Made by a program: the position numbers and the translations under genes | DNA from: CAZWVA01 sp964636885 | GTDB taxonomy: Bacteria > Desulfobacterota_D > UBA1144 > Nemesobacterales > CSP1-2 | Reading direction: 5' to 3' | NCBI GenBank assembly: GCA_964636885.1 | Contig: CAZWVA010000052.1 | Coordinates: forward strand, 1 to 19,411 | DNA: 19,411 nucleotides | Notes under the pieces: model-generated | The model's database searches: none | Told to the model about the DNA's origin: nothing | What the model saw: the letters and a program-made list of their open reading frames with translations, nothing else | Part shown: piece after piece, positions 7,243 through 14,333 of the stretch | Numbering within the stretch: position 1 is the first letter of the stretch | How the letters are laid out: every line of letters starts with the position of its first letter

Positions 7243-9531
7243 TCACTCGATATTTATTAAAGCCGGATCAATGGACTCCAACACCTCGATTATATATCCT
7301 CGGATCTCCGTCTCCTTTCTCTCGTTTAGGATCTTACACCGAACCGTGTGGAGAAGACCGCTATCTATCCTATTAAACAGATAACGGATGATGGGAGCCT
7401 GGGAAGGGGAGACGCTGAGCTGCCTATATCCTATTGCCATCAAGGCCAAAGCGCCGGATGGTGTTCCAGCCATTTCACCACAGACAGACACCTCTTTCTT
7501 GAGTGAACTCATCTTGAGAAAGGCGTCGTTTAGTATCCGTAAAACCGCTGGATGGAAACCCGAATACAGATGTCCAACCACGTTGGAGTTCCTGTCAACG
7601 GCTAAAAGATACTGGATCAGATCGTTTGTCCCTACGGAAACAAAGTCTATTAGCTCTTTGTAGTCATCAATCTGATAGATGAAGGCAGGAACCTCCATCA
7701 TGACTCCGAGCGGCGGAAGCTCCGAGTTAGGTATTCCTATCTCCCTTCCCAGCTCCTCTAATACCTCACGGGCGGTTTCTACCTCCCACACGTTTGATAC
7801 CATAGGAAGGAGGATCCTCAGTCTGTGCCCCCTTTTCACAGCAAGGAGAATAGCCCTTACCTGATCACGGAAGAGATCCAGGTATTCCATGGAGAAACGG
7901 ATAGCCCGAAGGCCAAGCAGTGGGTTCTCTTCCTTGGGAAAAGGAAAATACGGAAGCAGTTTGTCAGCACCGATATCCAGCGTTCTTATCGTTATGTAAC
8001 CCTCAAAATTAATCGCAACCCCCTCATAGATCTCCACCTGTTCCTCGACCCTCGGCCATCTGTCATAACGCGTGAAGGCGAGTTCGGTTCGGAATAACCC
8101 AACGTCCTTTAATCTATAACGCTTTGCCATCTCTATATCAAATGGAAACCCAACATTGGCCGTGAGTATTAGGTTAAGATGGTTACCGTCTGATTCCTGC
8201 GCCTCCCTCTCGATTACCTCCCTCAGTACGGCGAGTTTTCTATAGGCGCTTTCGTATTCCGAGATTAGCTCCTCATCGGGATTGGAAATAACGAACCCGG
8301 TTTTTCCATCAACCATAAGCCTCTCCCCCGGTTTTACCAGATTACATATGTTCTCAATCCCTACAACGGCAGGGATCCCAAGGGATTTAGCGAGAATAAC
8401 GGTGTGAGACGTTTCTCCTCCCTTTTCGGTTATTATCGCCGCAACCTTGCTCTTATGGAAAACGGAGAGAAGCGACGGTCCGACATCGGATGCGACCAGG
8501 ATGGAACCCTCCTTGGGAGCGGGAGACCCCCTTTCCCCTCTCGACTGAAGGAGGTGATGAAGGATCTTCTCCCCTATGTCACGAAGATCCTGAGCCCTTT
8601 CTCTGAGATACCTGTCACCCAGATTTTCAAACTGTACGGCGATGGATTCCACACCCTCTATGACAGCGATCTCTGCGGCCAGGTTCTTTTCCCTGATCTT
8701 TTCCACCACCGTTTTTCTGAACGTGGAATCCTTTAAGATCAAAAGGTGGGCCTGAAATATATTTATCTCGCTCTCGGACAGTATCCCTTCCCTCTCAAGT
8801 GAGAGGATTAGGTTCTGGAGGTCTTTCTCAACGCTTACAAGCGAATTCGAGAGCCTTTCGATTTCTTCTTCAGGGCTGGATGGCTCGATTTCGTCGGCTT
8901 GGAGCTGTCCGAAAAGCCCACGGAAGAGGTAGACCGTCCCTACAGCAAACCCACCGGAAACTCCTTTCCCCTGATACGTCTTCGTCTCGTGCTTAACGAT
9001 CGAAGGGGTCTGAAGACGCTCCAGTCTGTCTGCCACCTCAAGAAGCCCAGCCAGGCGGGAGGCAATGATCTGAAACAGCGTTTCTTCCGCTGGATTTATA
9101 AGTCGCTTCTCCTTTGTCTGACCAACCAGAACACCGAGGCACACGTTCTGAAGCAGGATAGGCACACCTATATAGCTCTCGTATTCCTCTTCACCTATCT
9201 CCGGGAAGTACCTGTAACGAGGGTGATGAGATGCGGGCATTACGATAAGGGGCCGCCTGGTTTCGTATACAAGCCCCGTTAGCCCCTCCTCCGGCTTAAG
9301 GCTTATAGGGTGTTCCGGGTCAACGTGTAAACCCCTTGTGGCCCTAAGAACCAATTCGTTCTTTTGCTTATCCCACAGGTAAACCGACACCACATCAAAA
9401 TGAAGGGAATCGGCTATCTTATATACCACCTTCTTTAGTATCGTACCGAGCCCCGTAGATTGGTTGACAAGATCGCTTATCTCATGAACGATCTTAAGGT
9501 GGAAATCGGCCCTATCGATTGAAGGATTCAT
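7243..9531 (-). CDS. ptsP: GAF domain-containing enzyme I, PtsP-like (PEP-protein phosphotransferase)
   Basis: A 762-residue cytoplasmic protein. Residues ~12-165 form a GAF sensory domain. Residues ~190-330 are the HPr-binding helical domain. Residues ~335-420 are the phosphohistidine swivel, with H376 in GGETSHTVILA as the phosphorylated residue. The C-terminal half is the PEP-binding TIM barrel, with IRTLDIGADK, FRTE, the VGTNDLIQY loop and the active-site Cys in VSVCGEMAG. This order defines EI-Ntr (PtsP). PtsP transfers phosphate from PEP to NPr and signals nitrogen and carbon state; in Proteobacteria the GAF domain senses glutamine. No NPr or EIIA-Ntr is in the window, so a regulatory rather than sugar-uptake role is inferred. 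A TATAAT-like box lies 20 bases upstream of the start. Confidence 0.93.
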   Translation of the reverse strand: MNPSIDRADFHLKIVHEISDLVNQSTGLGTILKKVVYKIADSLHFDVVSVYLWDKQKNELVLRATRGLHVDPEHPISLKPEEGLTGLVYETRRPLIVMPASHHPRYRYFPEIGEEEYESYIGVPILLQNVCLGVLVGQTKEKRLINPAEETLFQIIASRLAGLLEVADRLERLQTPSIVKHETKTYQGKGVSGGFAVGTVYLFRGLFGQLQADEIEPSSPEEEIERLSNSLVSVEKDLQNLILSLEREGILSESEINIFQAHLLILKDSTFRKTVVEKIREKNLAAEIAVIEGVESIAVQFENLGDRYLRERAQDLRDIGEKILHHLLQSRGERGSPAPKEGSILVASDVGPSLLSVFHKSKVAAIITEKGGETSHTVILAKSLGIPAVVGIENICNLVKPGERLMVDGKTGFVISNPDEELISEYESAYRKLAVLREVIEREAQESDGNHLNLILTANVGFPFDIEMAKRYRLKDVGLFRTELAFTRYDRWPRVEEQVEIYEGVAINFEGYITIRTLDIGADKLLPYFPFPKEENPLLGLRAIRFSMEYLDLFRDQVRAILLAVKRGHRLRILLPMVSNVWEVETAREVLEELGREIGIPNSELPPLGVMMEVPAFIYQIDDYKELIDFVSVGTNDLIQYLLAVDRNSNVVGHLYSGFHPAVLRILNDAFLKMSSLKKEVSVCGEMAGTPSGALALMAIGYRQLSVSPSQAPIIRYLFNRIDSGLLHTVRCKILNERKETEIRGYIIEVLESIDPALINIE

Positions 9532-9678
9532 GAATAAGCCCTGTGTAACAATTATTATACCAGAGGTGGATTTGTAAACACCTTCCGACCCGTATTCTAG
9601 AGGTGATTAGAGGTACTGTTTACGAGACCAGTTCTAACATAAAGGATCGGGGACTATGTAAAGGGCTAATAAGTCGGG

Positions 9679-9684
9679 TAGTAT
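9679..9684 (+). promoter_or_regulatory. Candidate -10 box for moaA, near-leaderless start
   Basis: TAGTAT lies seven bases before the moaA ATG (9692), with no Shine-Dalgarno between. A start at the usual distance would place the 5' end at or next to the ATG. The divergent gap 9532-9691 must also hold the ptsP promoter; no clear -35 boxes are seen. Confidence 0.35.
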
Positions 9685-9691
9685 TTATCTT

Positions 9692-10699
9692 ATGCCCCAT
9701 AACGACGCCTTCACCTTAAAGGATTCCTTCGGCCGCACAATCGATAACCTTAGGGTCTCAGTAACGGATAGGTGCAACTTTAGGTGTCTCTACTGCATGC
9801 CTGAACACGGAATGGTGTGGATGAAAAAGGACGAGCTACTCACACACGAGGAGATAGTTAGACTCGTAGGGGTCTTCACGGATCTTGGCGTAAGAAAAAT
9901 ACGCCTCACAGGCGGGGAGCCGCTTATGAGAAGGGACATTCACGTGCTTGTGGAGATGCTCTCAAACACAGCCGGGATAGAGGATCTTGCCCTAACCACC
10001 AACGGCTATTTTCTCTCAGAGCAGGCAGAGGCCTTGGCAAGAGCCGGTCTTAAGCGTATTAACATAAGCCTGGATTCCCTTAATCCCATAAAGTTTAGAG
10101 AGGTAACCAGACGTAACTACTACGATAGAGTCTGGGAGGGGATAAAGACGGTAGAGACCCTTGGCATTGGCCCGATTAAAATAAACGTTGTTCTCATGCG
10201 CGGAATAAACGACGATGAGATCATGGATTTTGTCAATCTCGCAAGGAAAAGCCCCCTCGTCATCCGGTTTATCGAGTTTATGCCGATCGGTAAAGACGAC
10301 GGCTGGAATATGGAGAGGGTCGTTCCAACCCAAGAGGTAATAGAGACGATAGAGAGGAAAACGGGAAGGAAGCTCGTACCTATCGAATACCGGGGTAGTG
10401 AGCCAGCCAGTAGATTCACATTCGACGACGGAGTGGGTGAGATCGGGTTTATAAGCTCCGTAAGCGAACCCTTCTGCAACCGCTGCAATAGGGTTCGACT
10501 CACATCGGATGGAAAGCTTCGTACCTGTCTCTTCTCTTTAAAAGAAACGGACCTTAAGAGGCTCCTCCGCGAAGGCGCAGCGGATCGGGAGATAAAACAA
10601 GCGATCCTCGAAGCCGTATGGAATAAAGAACCTGGGCATCTCATAAACCGCCCTGGATTCGTCCGTCCAAATCGCACCATGTCACAGATCGGGGGTTAG
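9692..10699 (+). CDS. moaA: GTP 3',8-cyclase (molybdenum cofactor biosynthesis)
   Basis: A 335-residue radical SAM enzyme that converts GTP to 3',8-cyclo-GTP, the first step in molybdopterin synthesis. The N-terminal [4Fe-4S] ligands are C28, C32 and C35 (CNFRCLYC). The SAM-binding LTGGEPLMRRD follows. The second cluster, which binds GTP, uses C262, C265 and C279. The chain ends in the Gly-Gly needed for activity (MSQIGG). Full length for the family. It is followed after 23 bases by a ferredoxin-NADP reductase-like gene and probably forms an operon with it. Context: molybdenum cofactor is required by nitrate reductases, and nitrate transport and nitrite reduction genes lie 5 kb downstream. 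Confidence 0.97.
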   Translation: MPHNDAFTLKDSFGRTIDNLRVSVTDRCNFRCLYCMPEHGMVWMKKDELLTHEEIVRLVGVFTDLGVRKIRLTGGEPLMRRDIHVLVEMLSNTAGIEDLALTTNGYFLSEQAEALARAGLKRINISLDSLNPIKFREVTRRNYYDRVWEGIKTVETLGIGPIKINVVLMRGINDDEIMDFVNLARKSPLVIRFIEFMPIGKDDGWNMERVVPTQEVIETIERKTGRKLVPIEYRGSEPASRFTFDDGVGEIGFISSVSEPFCNRCNRVRLTSDGKLRTCLFSLKETDLKRLLREGAADREIKQAILEAVWNKEPGHLINRPGFVRPNRTMSQIGG

Positions 10700-10722
10700 G
10701 CCGCACGGTAGAGGACTCAAGG

Positions 10723-11421
10723 ATGCCGAATCGGGTACTAATGGCAAGGGTACTGGAAAGGATCAGATTAACCGATCAGCTTATGATAATCAGGATAAAA
10801 CCTGAGATCCCATTTACATTTAAACCCGGCCAGTACTGCACCATAGGAGTTAAAGGAATCGAGAGGCCCTATTCTATAGCATCCTCACCCCATGAGGAGG
10901 CAATAGAACTATTGGTCGAGATTGTACCAGAAGAGGCAGTGCCGGGTCCCTGGCAGGTAGACGTGGGAGATACGGTTACCATTCGCCCTAGGGCAAATGG
11001 GGTCTTTACCCTTGAAGAGGGGTATCCGAATCAGTTTATGGTGGCAACCGTAACAGGGATAGCACCCCTTATCAGTATGATTAGACACTACATACACCTA
11101 AAGCGAAACTCTCATAGGTTCTTCGTCTTTCACGGAGCTAGCTACCATGACGAACTGGCCTATAAGAACGAGATCGAGGGACTCTCAATGCATAACGGGA
11201 ATATCGTCTACGTCCCCACGGTGAGTAGAAAAGAGGAGAGAAACAGGGGCTGGCTTGGGGTGAGGGGAAGGGTGAATCTCATAGTTGAGGGCTATATCGA
11301 TAGGTTTTCCCTCACTCCCAAGGATACCATCGTATACGCCTGTGGTCATCCCGAAATGGTAAAGGACGTTAAACGCAGACTGGGAAGTAAGGGATTCAGG
11401 ATTAAGGAGGAAGAATACTAG
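10723..11421 (+). CDS. Ferredoxin-NADP+ reductase-like FAD oxidoreductase
   Basis: A 232-residue cytoplasmic flavoprotein of the FNR superfamily. RPYSIASSP (48-56) is the FAD-binding motif. GIAPLISMIRHY (from 112) corresponds to the NAD(P) pyrophosphate loop, and YACGHPEMV (C207) is the conserved C-terminal nucleotide motif. It ends in EEEY; a terminal Tyr that stacks on the flavin is typical of bacterial FPR enzymes. There is no iron-sulfur domain. It would move electrons between NAD(P)H and ferredoxin or flavodoxin. MoaA precedes it and may need such a reductase to deliver electrons, but a role in ferredoxin supply for nitrate or nitrite reduction is equally possible. A GAGG lies 8 bases before the ATG. 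Confidence 0.85.
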   Translation: MPNRVLMARVLERIRLTDQLMIIRIKPEIPFTFKPGQYCTIGVKGIERPYSIASSPHEEAIELLVEIVPEEAVPGPWQVDVGDTVTIRPRANGVFTLEEGYPNQFMVATVTGIAPLISMIRHYIHLKRNSHRFFVFHGASYHDELAYKNEIEGLSMHNGNIVYVPTVSRKEERNRGWLGVRGRVNLIVEGYIDRFSLTPKDTIVYACGHPEMVKDVKRRLGSKGFRIKEEEY

Positions 11422-11427
11422 AATCAA

Positions 11428-11477
11428 TCTATTTTGTAGGTCTTATAACAGATTTGTAAGTCTTACAACAAAAACGT
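11428..11477 (+). promoter_or_regulatory. Tandem NifA-type upstream activator sites for fmdA
   Basis: Two TGT-N10-ACA motifs in tandem: TGT 11435-11437 with ACA 11448-11450, and TGT 11455-11457 with ACA 11468-11470. Their centres are 20 bases apart (two helical turns). The second is part of a longer imperfect inverted repeat, ACAGATTTGT-N10-ACAAAAACGT. The same position and sequence family recur before narK and the nitrite reductase. The second site is centred about 144 bases upstream of the predicted sigma-54 start. Confidence 0.7.
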
Positions 11478-11530
11478 AGTTCCTATACACTCCATTCCAT
11501 CCGTTTATGAAACCATTTTCCACGGATTTA

Positions 11531-11555
11531 CCATTTAAATAATGGCTCTTAGCCA
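11531..11555 (+). promoter_or_regulatory. Conserved mid-block upstream of fmdA (bending or accessory site)
   Basis: Two abutting palindromes: CCATTTAAATAATGG (11531-11545) and TGGCTCTTAGCCA (11543-11555). The counterpart blocks before narK and the nitrite reductase keep the GG/CC-flanked TAAATA core and the TTAG after it. The position between activator sites and promoter suits a DNA-bending protein, but a canonical IHF site is not visible. Confidence 0.55.
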
Positions 11556-11580
11556 TCTTCTATACTTAAAATACACAATT

Positions 11581-11596
11581 TGGCATAGCAATTGCA
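11581..11596 (+). promoter_or_regulatory. Sigma-54 promoter of fmdA
   Basis: TGGCATAGCAATTGCA has the -24 GG (11582-11583) and -12 GC (11594-11595) at the obligatory spacing and matches the consensus TGGCAC-N5-TTGCA at all but one position. The predicted start is near 11607. A good ribosome binding site, GGGAGG (11630-11635), follows before the fmdA ATG. Confidence 0.88.
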
Positions 11597-11643
11597 AAAA
11601 GTACTTTTAAATCCTCAAGAATCAAAAAGGGAGGTTAAGCAAA

Positions 11644-12822
11644 ATGCCCAAAGTTCTCTTTAGTGTGGATCTTACCAAATCCATGGATGAACAGGATGTG
11701 CCCGGACACAACCGTTGGCATCCCGATATTCCAGCGGTAGTCTCCGTTAATCCAGGCGAGGTATTTCGCATCGAATGTAAAGACTGGACAGATGGACAGA
11801 TCAAGAACAACGATAGCCCTGACGATGTTCGTGACGTGGATCTTTCGGTTGTCCACGTTCTAAGCGGGCCTATTTGGGTAAACGGTGCCAAGCCCGGAGA
11901 TATACTAGTCGTTGACCTTTTGGACATAGGAGCCCTTCCAAACTCGGAGTGGGGCTTCACAGGGATATTTGCCAGAGAGAACGGGGGCGGTTTCCTTACC
12001 GATCACTTTCCCAAGGCGGCCAAGGCGATTTGGGACTTTGAAGGTGTATACTGTACATCCCGACATATCCCACACGTCAGGTTTGCAGGACTCACACACC
12101 CGGGGCTAATAGGCTGTGCTCCATCACATGAACTGCTTGCCAAGTGGAATAAGCGAGAGGCCGAACTCATCTCGACAAATCCAAACAGGGTTCCACCTCT
12201 GGCGGCCCCACCAAACCCACAGAACGCTATACTTGGACGGGTAAAAAAGGGCACACCCGAGTTTGACCGGATAGCAAAAGAAGGGGCCCGAACGGTTCCA
12301 CCGCGTGAGCACGGCGGCAACTGCGATATCAAGAACCTCTCCCGTGGTTCTCGCATATATTTCCCGGTATACGTAGAGGGTGCAAAACTCTCAATGGGAG
12401 ATATCCACTTCTCACAGGGCGACGGCGAGATCTCTTTCTGTGGAGCCATCGAGATGGCCGGTTGGATAGACCTTCACGTGGACATCATAAAAGGAGGAAT
12501 GGAAAAATACGGAATGGTAAACCCCATATTCAAGCCGGGTCCAGTCGAGCCCAGGTATTCAGAGTACCTGGTCTTTGAGGGCATCTCGGTCGACGAGGAA
12601 GGAAAGCAGCATTACCTGGATGCCCATATCGCCTACAGGCGTGCCTGTCTAAACGCCATAGAGTATCTGAAGATGTTTGACTATACGGGCGAGCAGGCGT
12701 ACCTTCTCCTTAGCTGCGCCCCATGCGAAGGTCGGATTAGCGGAATAGTGGATATACCAAATGCCTGCTGCACACTAGCTATTCCAACGGAGATATTCCA
12801 GAAGGACATTCTCCCTAAGTAA
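11644..12822 (+). CDS. fmdA: Formamidase (acetamidase/formamidase family)
   Basis: A 392-residue cytoplasmic amidohydrolase that splits formamide (and possibly other short amides) into ammonia and the acid. It matches the FmdA/AmdA family along its length: the N-terminal PGHNRWHPDIPAV, DIKNLSRGSRIYFPVYV, GDIHFSQGDGEISFCGAIE and the C-terminal CAPCEGRISGIVDIPNACC. The family's usual length is ~400. The ATG has GGGAGG nine bases upstream. A sigma-54 promoter with NifA-type sites drives it, and a strong hairpin follows the stop. The next genes (AmiS/UreI-like, FmdB) are classical formamidase partners. Arginine codons are 13 of 18 CGN, unlike the surrounding AGR-rich genes, hinting at transfer. 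Acetamide as an alternative substrate cannot be excluded. Confidence 0.95.
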   Translation: MPKVLFSVDLTKSMDEQDVPGHNRWHPDIPAVVSVNPGEVFRIECKDWTDGQIKNNDSPDDVRDVDLSVVHVLSGPIWVNGAKPGDILVVDLLDIGALPNSEWGFTGIFARENGGGFLTDHFPKAAKAIWDFEGVYCTSRHIPHVRFAGLTHPGLIGCAPSHELLAKWNKREAELISTNPNRVPPLAAPPNPQNAILGRVKKGTPEFDRIAKEGARTVPPREHGGNCDIKNLSRGSRIYFPVYVEGAKLSMGDIHFSQGDGEISFCGAIEMAGWIDLHVDIIKGGMEKYGMVNPIFKPGPVEPRYSEYLVFEGISVDEEGKQHYLDAHIAYRRACLNAIEYLKMFDYTGEQAYLLLSCAPCEGRISGIVDIPNACCTLAIPTEIFQKDILPK

Positions 12823-12841
12823 CGCTATGGCATGGTACATG

Positions 12842-12881
12842 GCACTTAGTGACCCAGACACATGGGTTACTAAGTGCTTTT
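12842..12881 (+). terminator. Strong hairpin terminator after fmdA
   Basis: A 14-base stem, GCACTTAGTGACCC (12842-12855) and GGGTTACTAAGTGC (12864-12877), with one G-U pair and an 8-base loop, followed by TTTT (12878-12881). It lies between fmdA and the amiS-like gene, so it would cut most fmdA transcripts or act as a partial attenuator. Confidence 0.88.
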
Positions 12882-12934
12882 CCACTGCTATACGGTACAG
12901 ATCGTACACGACAAAGCGTTAGGAGGTTAGAGAC

Positions 12935-13432
12935 ATGCTTGGTATAGGATTACTCTATGTCGGAGCCGTGCTATACATTAATGCGCTTGTCTTTCTCGGT
13001 AAGGTCAGTGGTCGAGCAGCCGCCATAATGAACACCTTTACAGGCTTATTAACCCTTTTTATCGCCTTATACACTGCCTTTACAAGTCCATTGGGTAACG
13101 CGTCTTATTTTGCTGCCGCCCAGGTTCTGCTTTTCTCTTTTACCTATTTATGGGTAGCTATTAACAATTTCTTTCAGGTAGAAGACGGCTCTGGTTTGGG
13201 TTGGTATAGCCTCTTTGTAGCGATTATAGCAGTACCAACTGCCCTATTAACCTTCCATGACGATTTTCGCTTTGGTTTTATCTGGTTAGCCTGGGCATTT
13301 CTCTGGTTCCTGTTTTGGGTGTGGCTTTCTCTTAAACGTAATATAGGTAAGATCGTTGGATACGTGACTATGATAGAGGCAGTACTGACGTGTGTGATAC
13401 CAGGTTATCTCATACTGATAAATAAATGGTAG
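12935..13432 (+). CDS. AmiS/UreI-family amide or urea channel
   Basis: A 165-residue inner-membrane protein with about six membrane segments and short loops. It begins MLGIGLLYVGAVLYINAL, with the GRAAAIMN loop after helix 1 and WVAINNFF in the middle; these place it in the AmiS/UreI family. Members pass urea or short amides across the membrane; here formamide or acetamide uptake is the likely role, given fmdA next door. The ATG has AGGAGGTTAG upstream. No promoter was found between the fmdA terminator and this gene, so expression probably depends on read-through, or on a weak promoter I cannot see. All three arginine codons are CGN. Confidence 0.88.
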   Translation: MLGIGLLYVGAVLYINALVFLGKVSGRAAAIMNTFTGLLTLFIALYTAFTSPLGNASYFAAAQVLLFSFTYLWVAINNFFQVEDGSGLGWYSLFVAIIAVPTALLTFHDDFRFGFIWLAWAFLWFLFWVWLSLKRNIGKIVGYVTMIEAVLTCVIPGYLILINKW

Positions 13433-13476
13433 ATCGGCAAGGAAAAAACCCTTCAACTTAAAAGGAGGAAGACTTC

Positions 13477-13755
13477 ATGCCAGTCTATGAATTCCTATGT
13501 GAAAACTGTGGACCCTTTGAGGTACGGCGTGAGATTAAAGACGCGAGCAAACCGATGGTCTGTCCAACCTGCAAGGCTGTGGCTGAACGTGTCTTCTCAG
13601 CGCCGGGATTAATTATGACCCCCTATGCCTTGCGGCGAAGGATAGAGCGAGGTGTAGAACCGCATGTGGTTAGACGTTCGAGAAACGGGGAGCCTAACCC
13701 TAAGAAGGCATCCTTATACCGAAACACAGGGCGTCCTTGGATGATAGACCACTAA
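13477..13755 (+). CDS. fmdB: FmdB-type zinc-ribbon regulatory protein
   Basis: A 92-residue protein with an N-terminal zinc ribbon: MPVYEFLC8-xx-C11 and C29-PT-C32, the CxxC pairs of the FmdB/CxxC_CXXC_SSSS family. The C-terminal ~45 residues are basic (RRRIERG, VVRRSRN) and less conserved. FmdB was named as a putative regulator of the formamidase operon of Methylophilus; its biochemical role is not settled. AAGGAGG precedes the ATG. It lies 44 bases after the channel gene and 13 before crcB, in one transcription unit. Nine of 12 arginine codons are CGN. Confidence 0.9.
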   Translation: MPVYEFLCENCGPFEVRREIKDASKPMVCPTCKAVAERVFSAPGLIMTPYALRRRIERGVEPHVVRRSRNGEPNPKKASLYRNTGRPWMIDH

Positions 13756-13768
13756 AGCAGGAGGGCGT

Positions 13769-14170
13769 GTGGTGAGAGTTGGATCTGATATTCTGGCGGG
13801 TGCTTTACTCGTCGCAATAGGTGGCGCTCTTGGAGCCGGCGGCCGATTCTTGCTTGGAGGATGGATCCAGAGTCAATTCGGTTCCCAATTTCCATTGGGT
13901 ACGTTTATAATCAACATCTCTGGTTCATTTCTTATCGGGGTCGTACTCGGTTTTGCGGATAAAGGGGTTCTTTCAACCAATGCACGTTTGCTACTTGCAA
14001 CCGGCATCCTCGGCGGTTATACAACCTTTTCGACCTTTAGCTTTGAGACCATGTCTCTCCTTATATCGGGTGATAATGGCATAGCCATACTGAACACAGT
14101 CGGTCAGACGGTTATAGGACTTATCGCCGTCTACAGCGGCTTTACACTCGTGCGCTTAATTATAGCCTAG
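13769..14170 (+). CDS. crcB: CrcB/Fluc fluoride channel
   Basis: A 133-residue protein with four membrane segments that assembles as an antiparallel dimer and lets fluoride leave the cell. Motifs: GGALGAGGRFLLGG (18-31, with the conserved Arg26), FIINISGSFLIG (46-57, central Asn49), and GGYTTFSTFSFE (82-93, the Thr/Phe/Ser fluoride pathway). It starts at GTG 13769 (or 13772) behind CAGGAGG. It overlaps the fmdB transcription unit (13-base gap). No fluoride riboswitch is possible in that short gap, so control must come from the amide operon. Confidence 0.93.
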   Translation: MVRVGSDILAGALLVAIGGALGAGGRFLLGGWIQSQFGSQFPLGTFIINISGSFLIGVVLGFADKGVLSTNARLLLATGILGGYTTFSTFSFETMSLLISGDNGIAILNTVGQTVIGLIAVYSGFTLVRLIIA

Positions 14171-14190
14171 TCGAATCCACGCCTACTTTA

Positions 14191-14206
14191 TGGCATACAA
14201 ATTGCT
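14191..14206 (+). promoter_or_regulatory. Sigma-54 promoter upstream of the unknown paralogs
   Basis: TGGCATACAAATTGCT has GG at 14192-14193 and GC at 14204-14205, the required spacing, and shares the unusual TGGCAT with the other three promoters in the window. The predicted start is near 14217. No TGT-N10-ACA site was found in the ~150 bases upstream, which lie in crcB. Confidence 0.75.
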
Positions 14207-14237
14207 AAATAACGATGCAGGTGATTAGGGTTTAGTT

Positions 14238-14258
14238 AACCGTGCCTTAACGGTTTTT
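14238..14258 (+). terminator. Short hairpin with T-run in the leader (terminator or attenuator)
   Basis: AACCGT (14238-14243) and ACGGTT (14250-14255) form a 6-base stem with a 6-base loop, with a T-run of five (14254-14258) at its end. It can end the crcB transcript. Because it lies 20 bases after the predicted sigma-54 start, it could also attenuate the next operon. A perfect 12-base palindrome, AGGATTAATCCT, follows at 14265-14276. Confidence 0.5.
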
Positions 14259-14333
14259 GAATACAGGATTAATCCTCTTCCGGTTTATTTCTTCTAGTAA
14301 CAATGCGAGATAGATCCAGATGGAGAGGGAATT

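Noticed and set aside
7184..9282. Several plus-strand frames opposite ptsP (7388, 7825, 8404, 8899 and others)
   Set aside because: They are antisense shadows of a full-length enzyme I with intact motifs; they show no family features.
9565..9631. GTAAAC ... GTTTAC arms in the ptsP/moaA divergent region
   Set aside because: Only six bases per arm with a long spacer; this is expected by chance at this length.
3056..11640. Archaeal-like TATA stretches (TTTATA, TTTAAAT) suggesting an archaeon
   Set aside because: Sigma-54 promoters, type II citrate synthase, PtsP-like enzyme I and strong AGGAGG sites indicate a bacterium.
12826..12844. TGGCATGGTACATGGC resembles a fifth sigma-54 promoter
   Set aside because: The second GC is one base out of register with the -24 GG, and the TTG of the -12 element is missing. 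It overlaps the terminator stem.
13700..13769. Fluoride riboswitch before crcB
   Set aside because: The upstream sequence is fmdB coding sequence with a 13-base gap; no riboswitch fold is seen.
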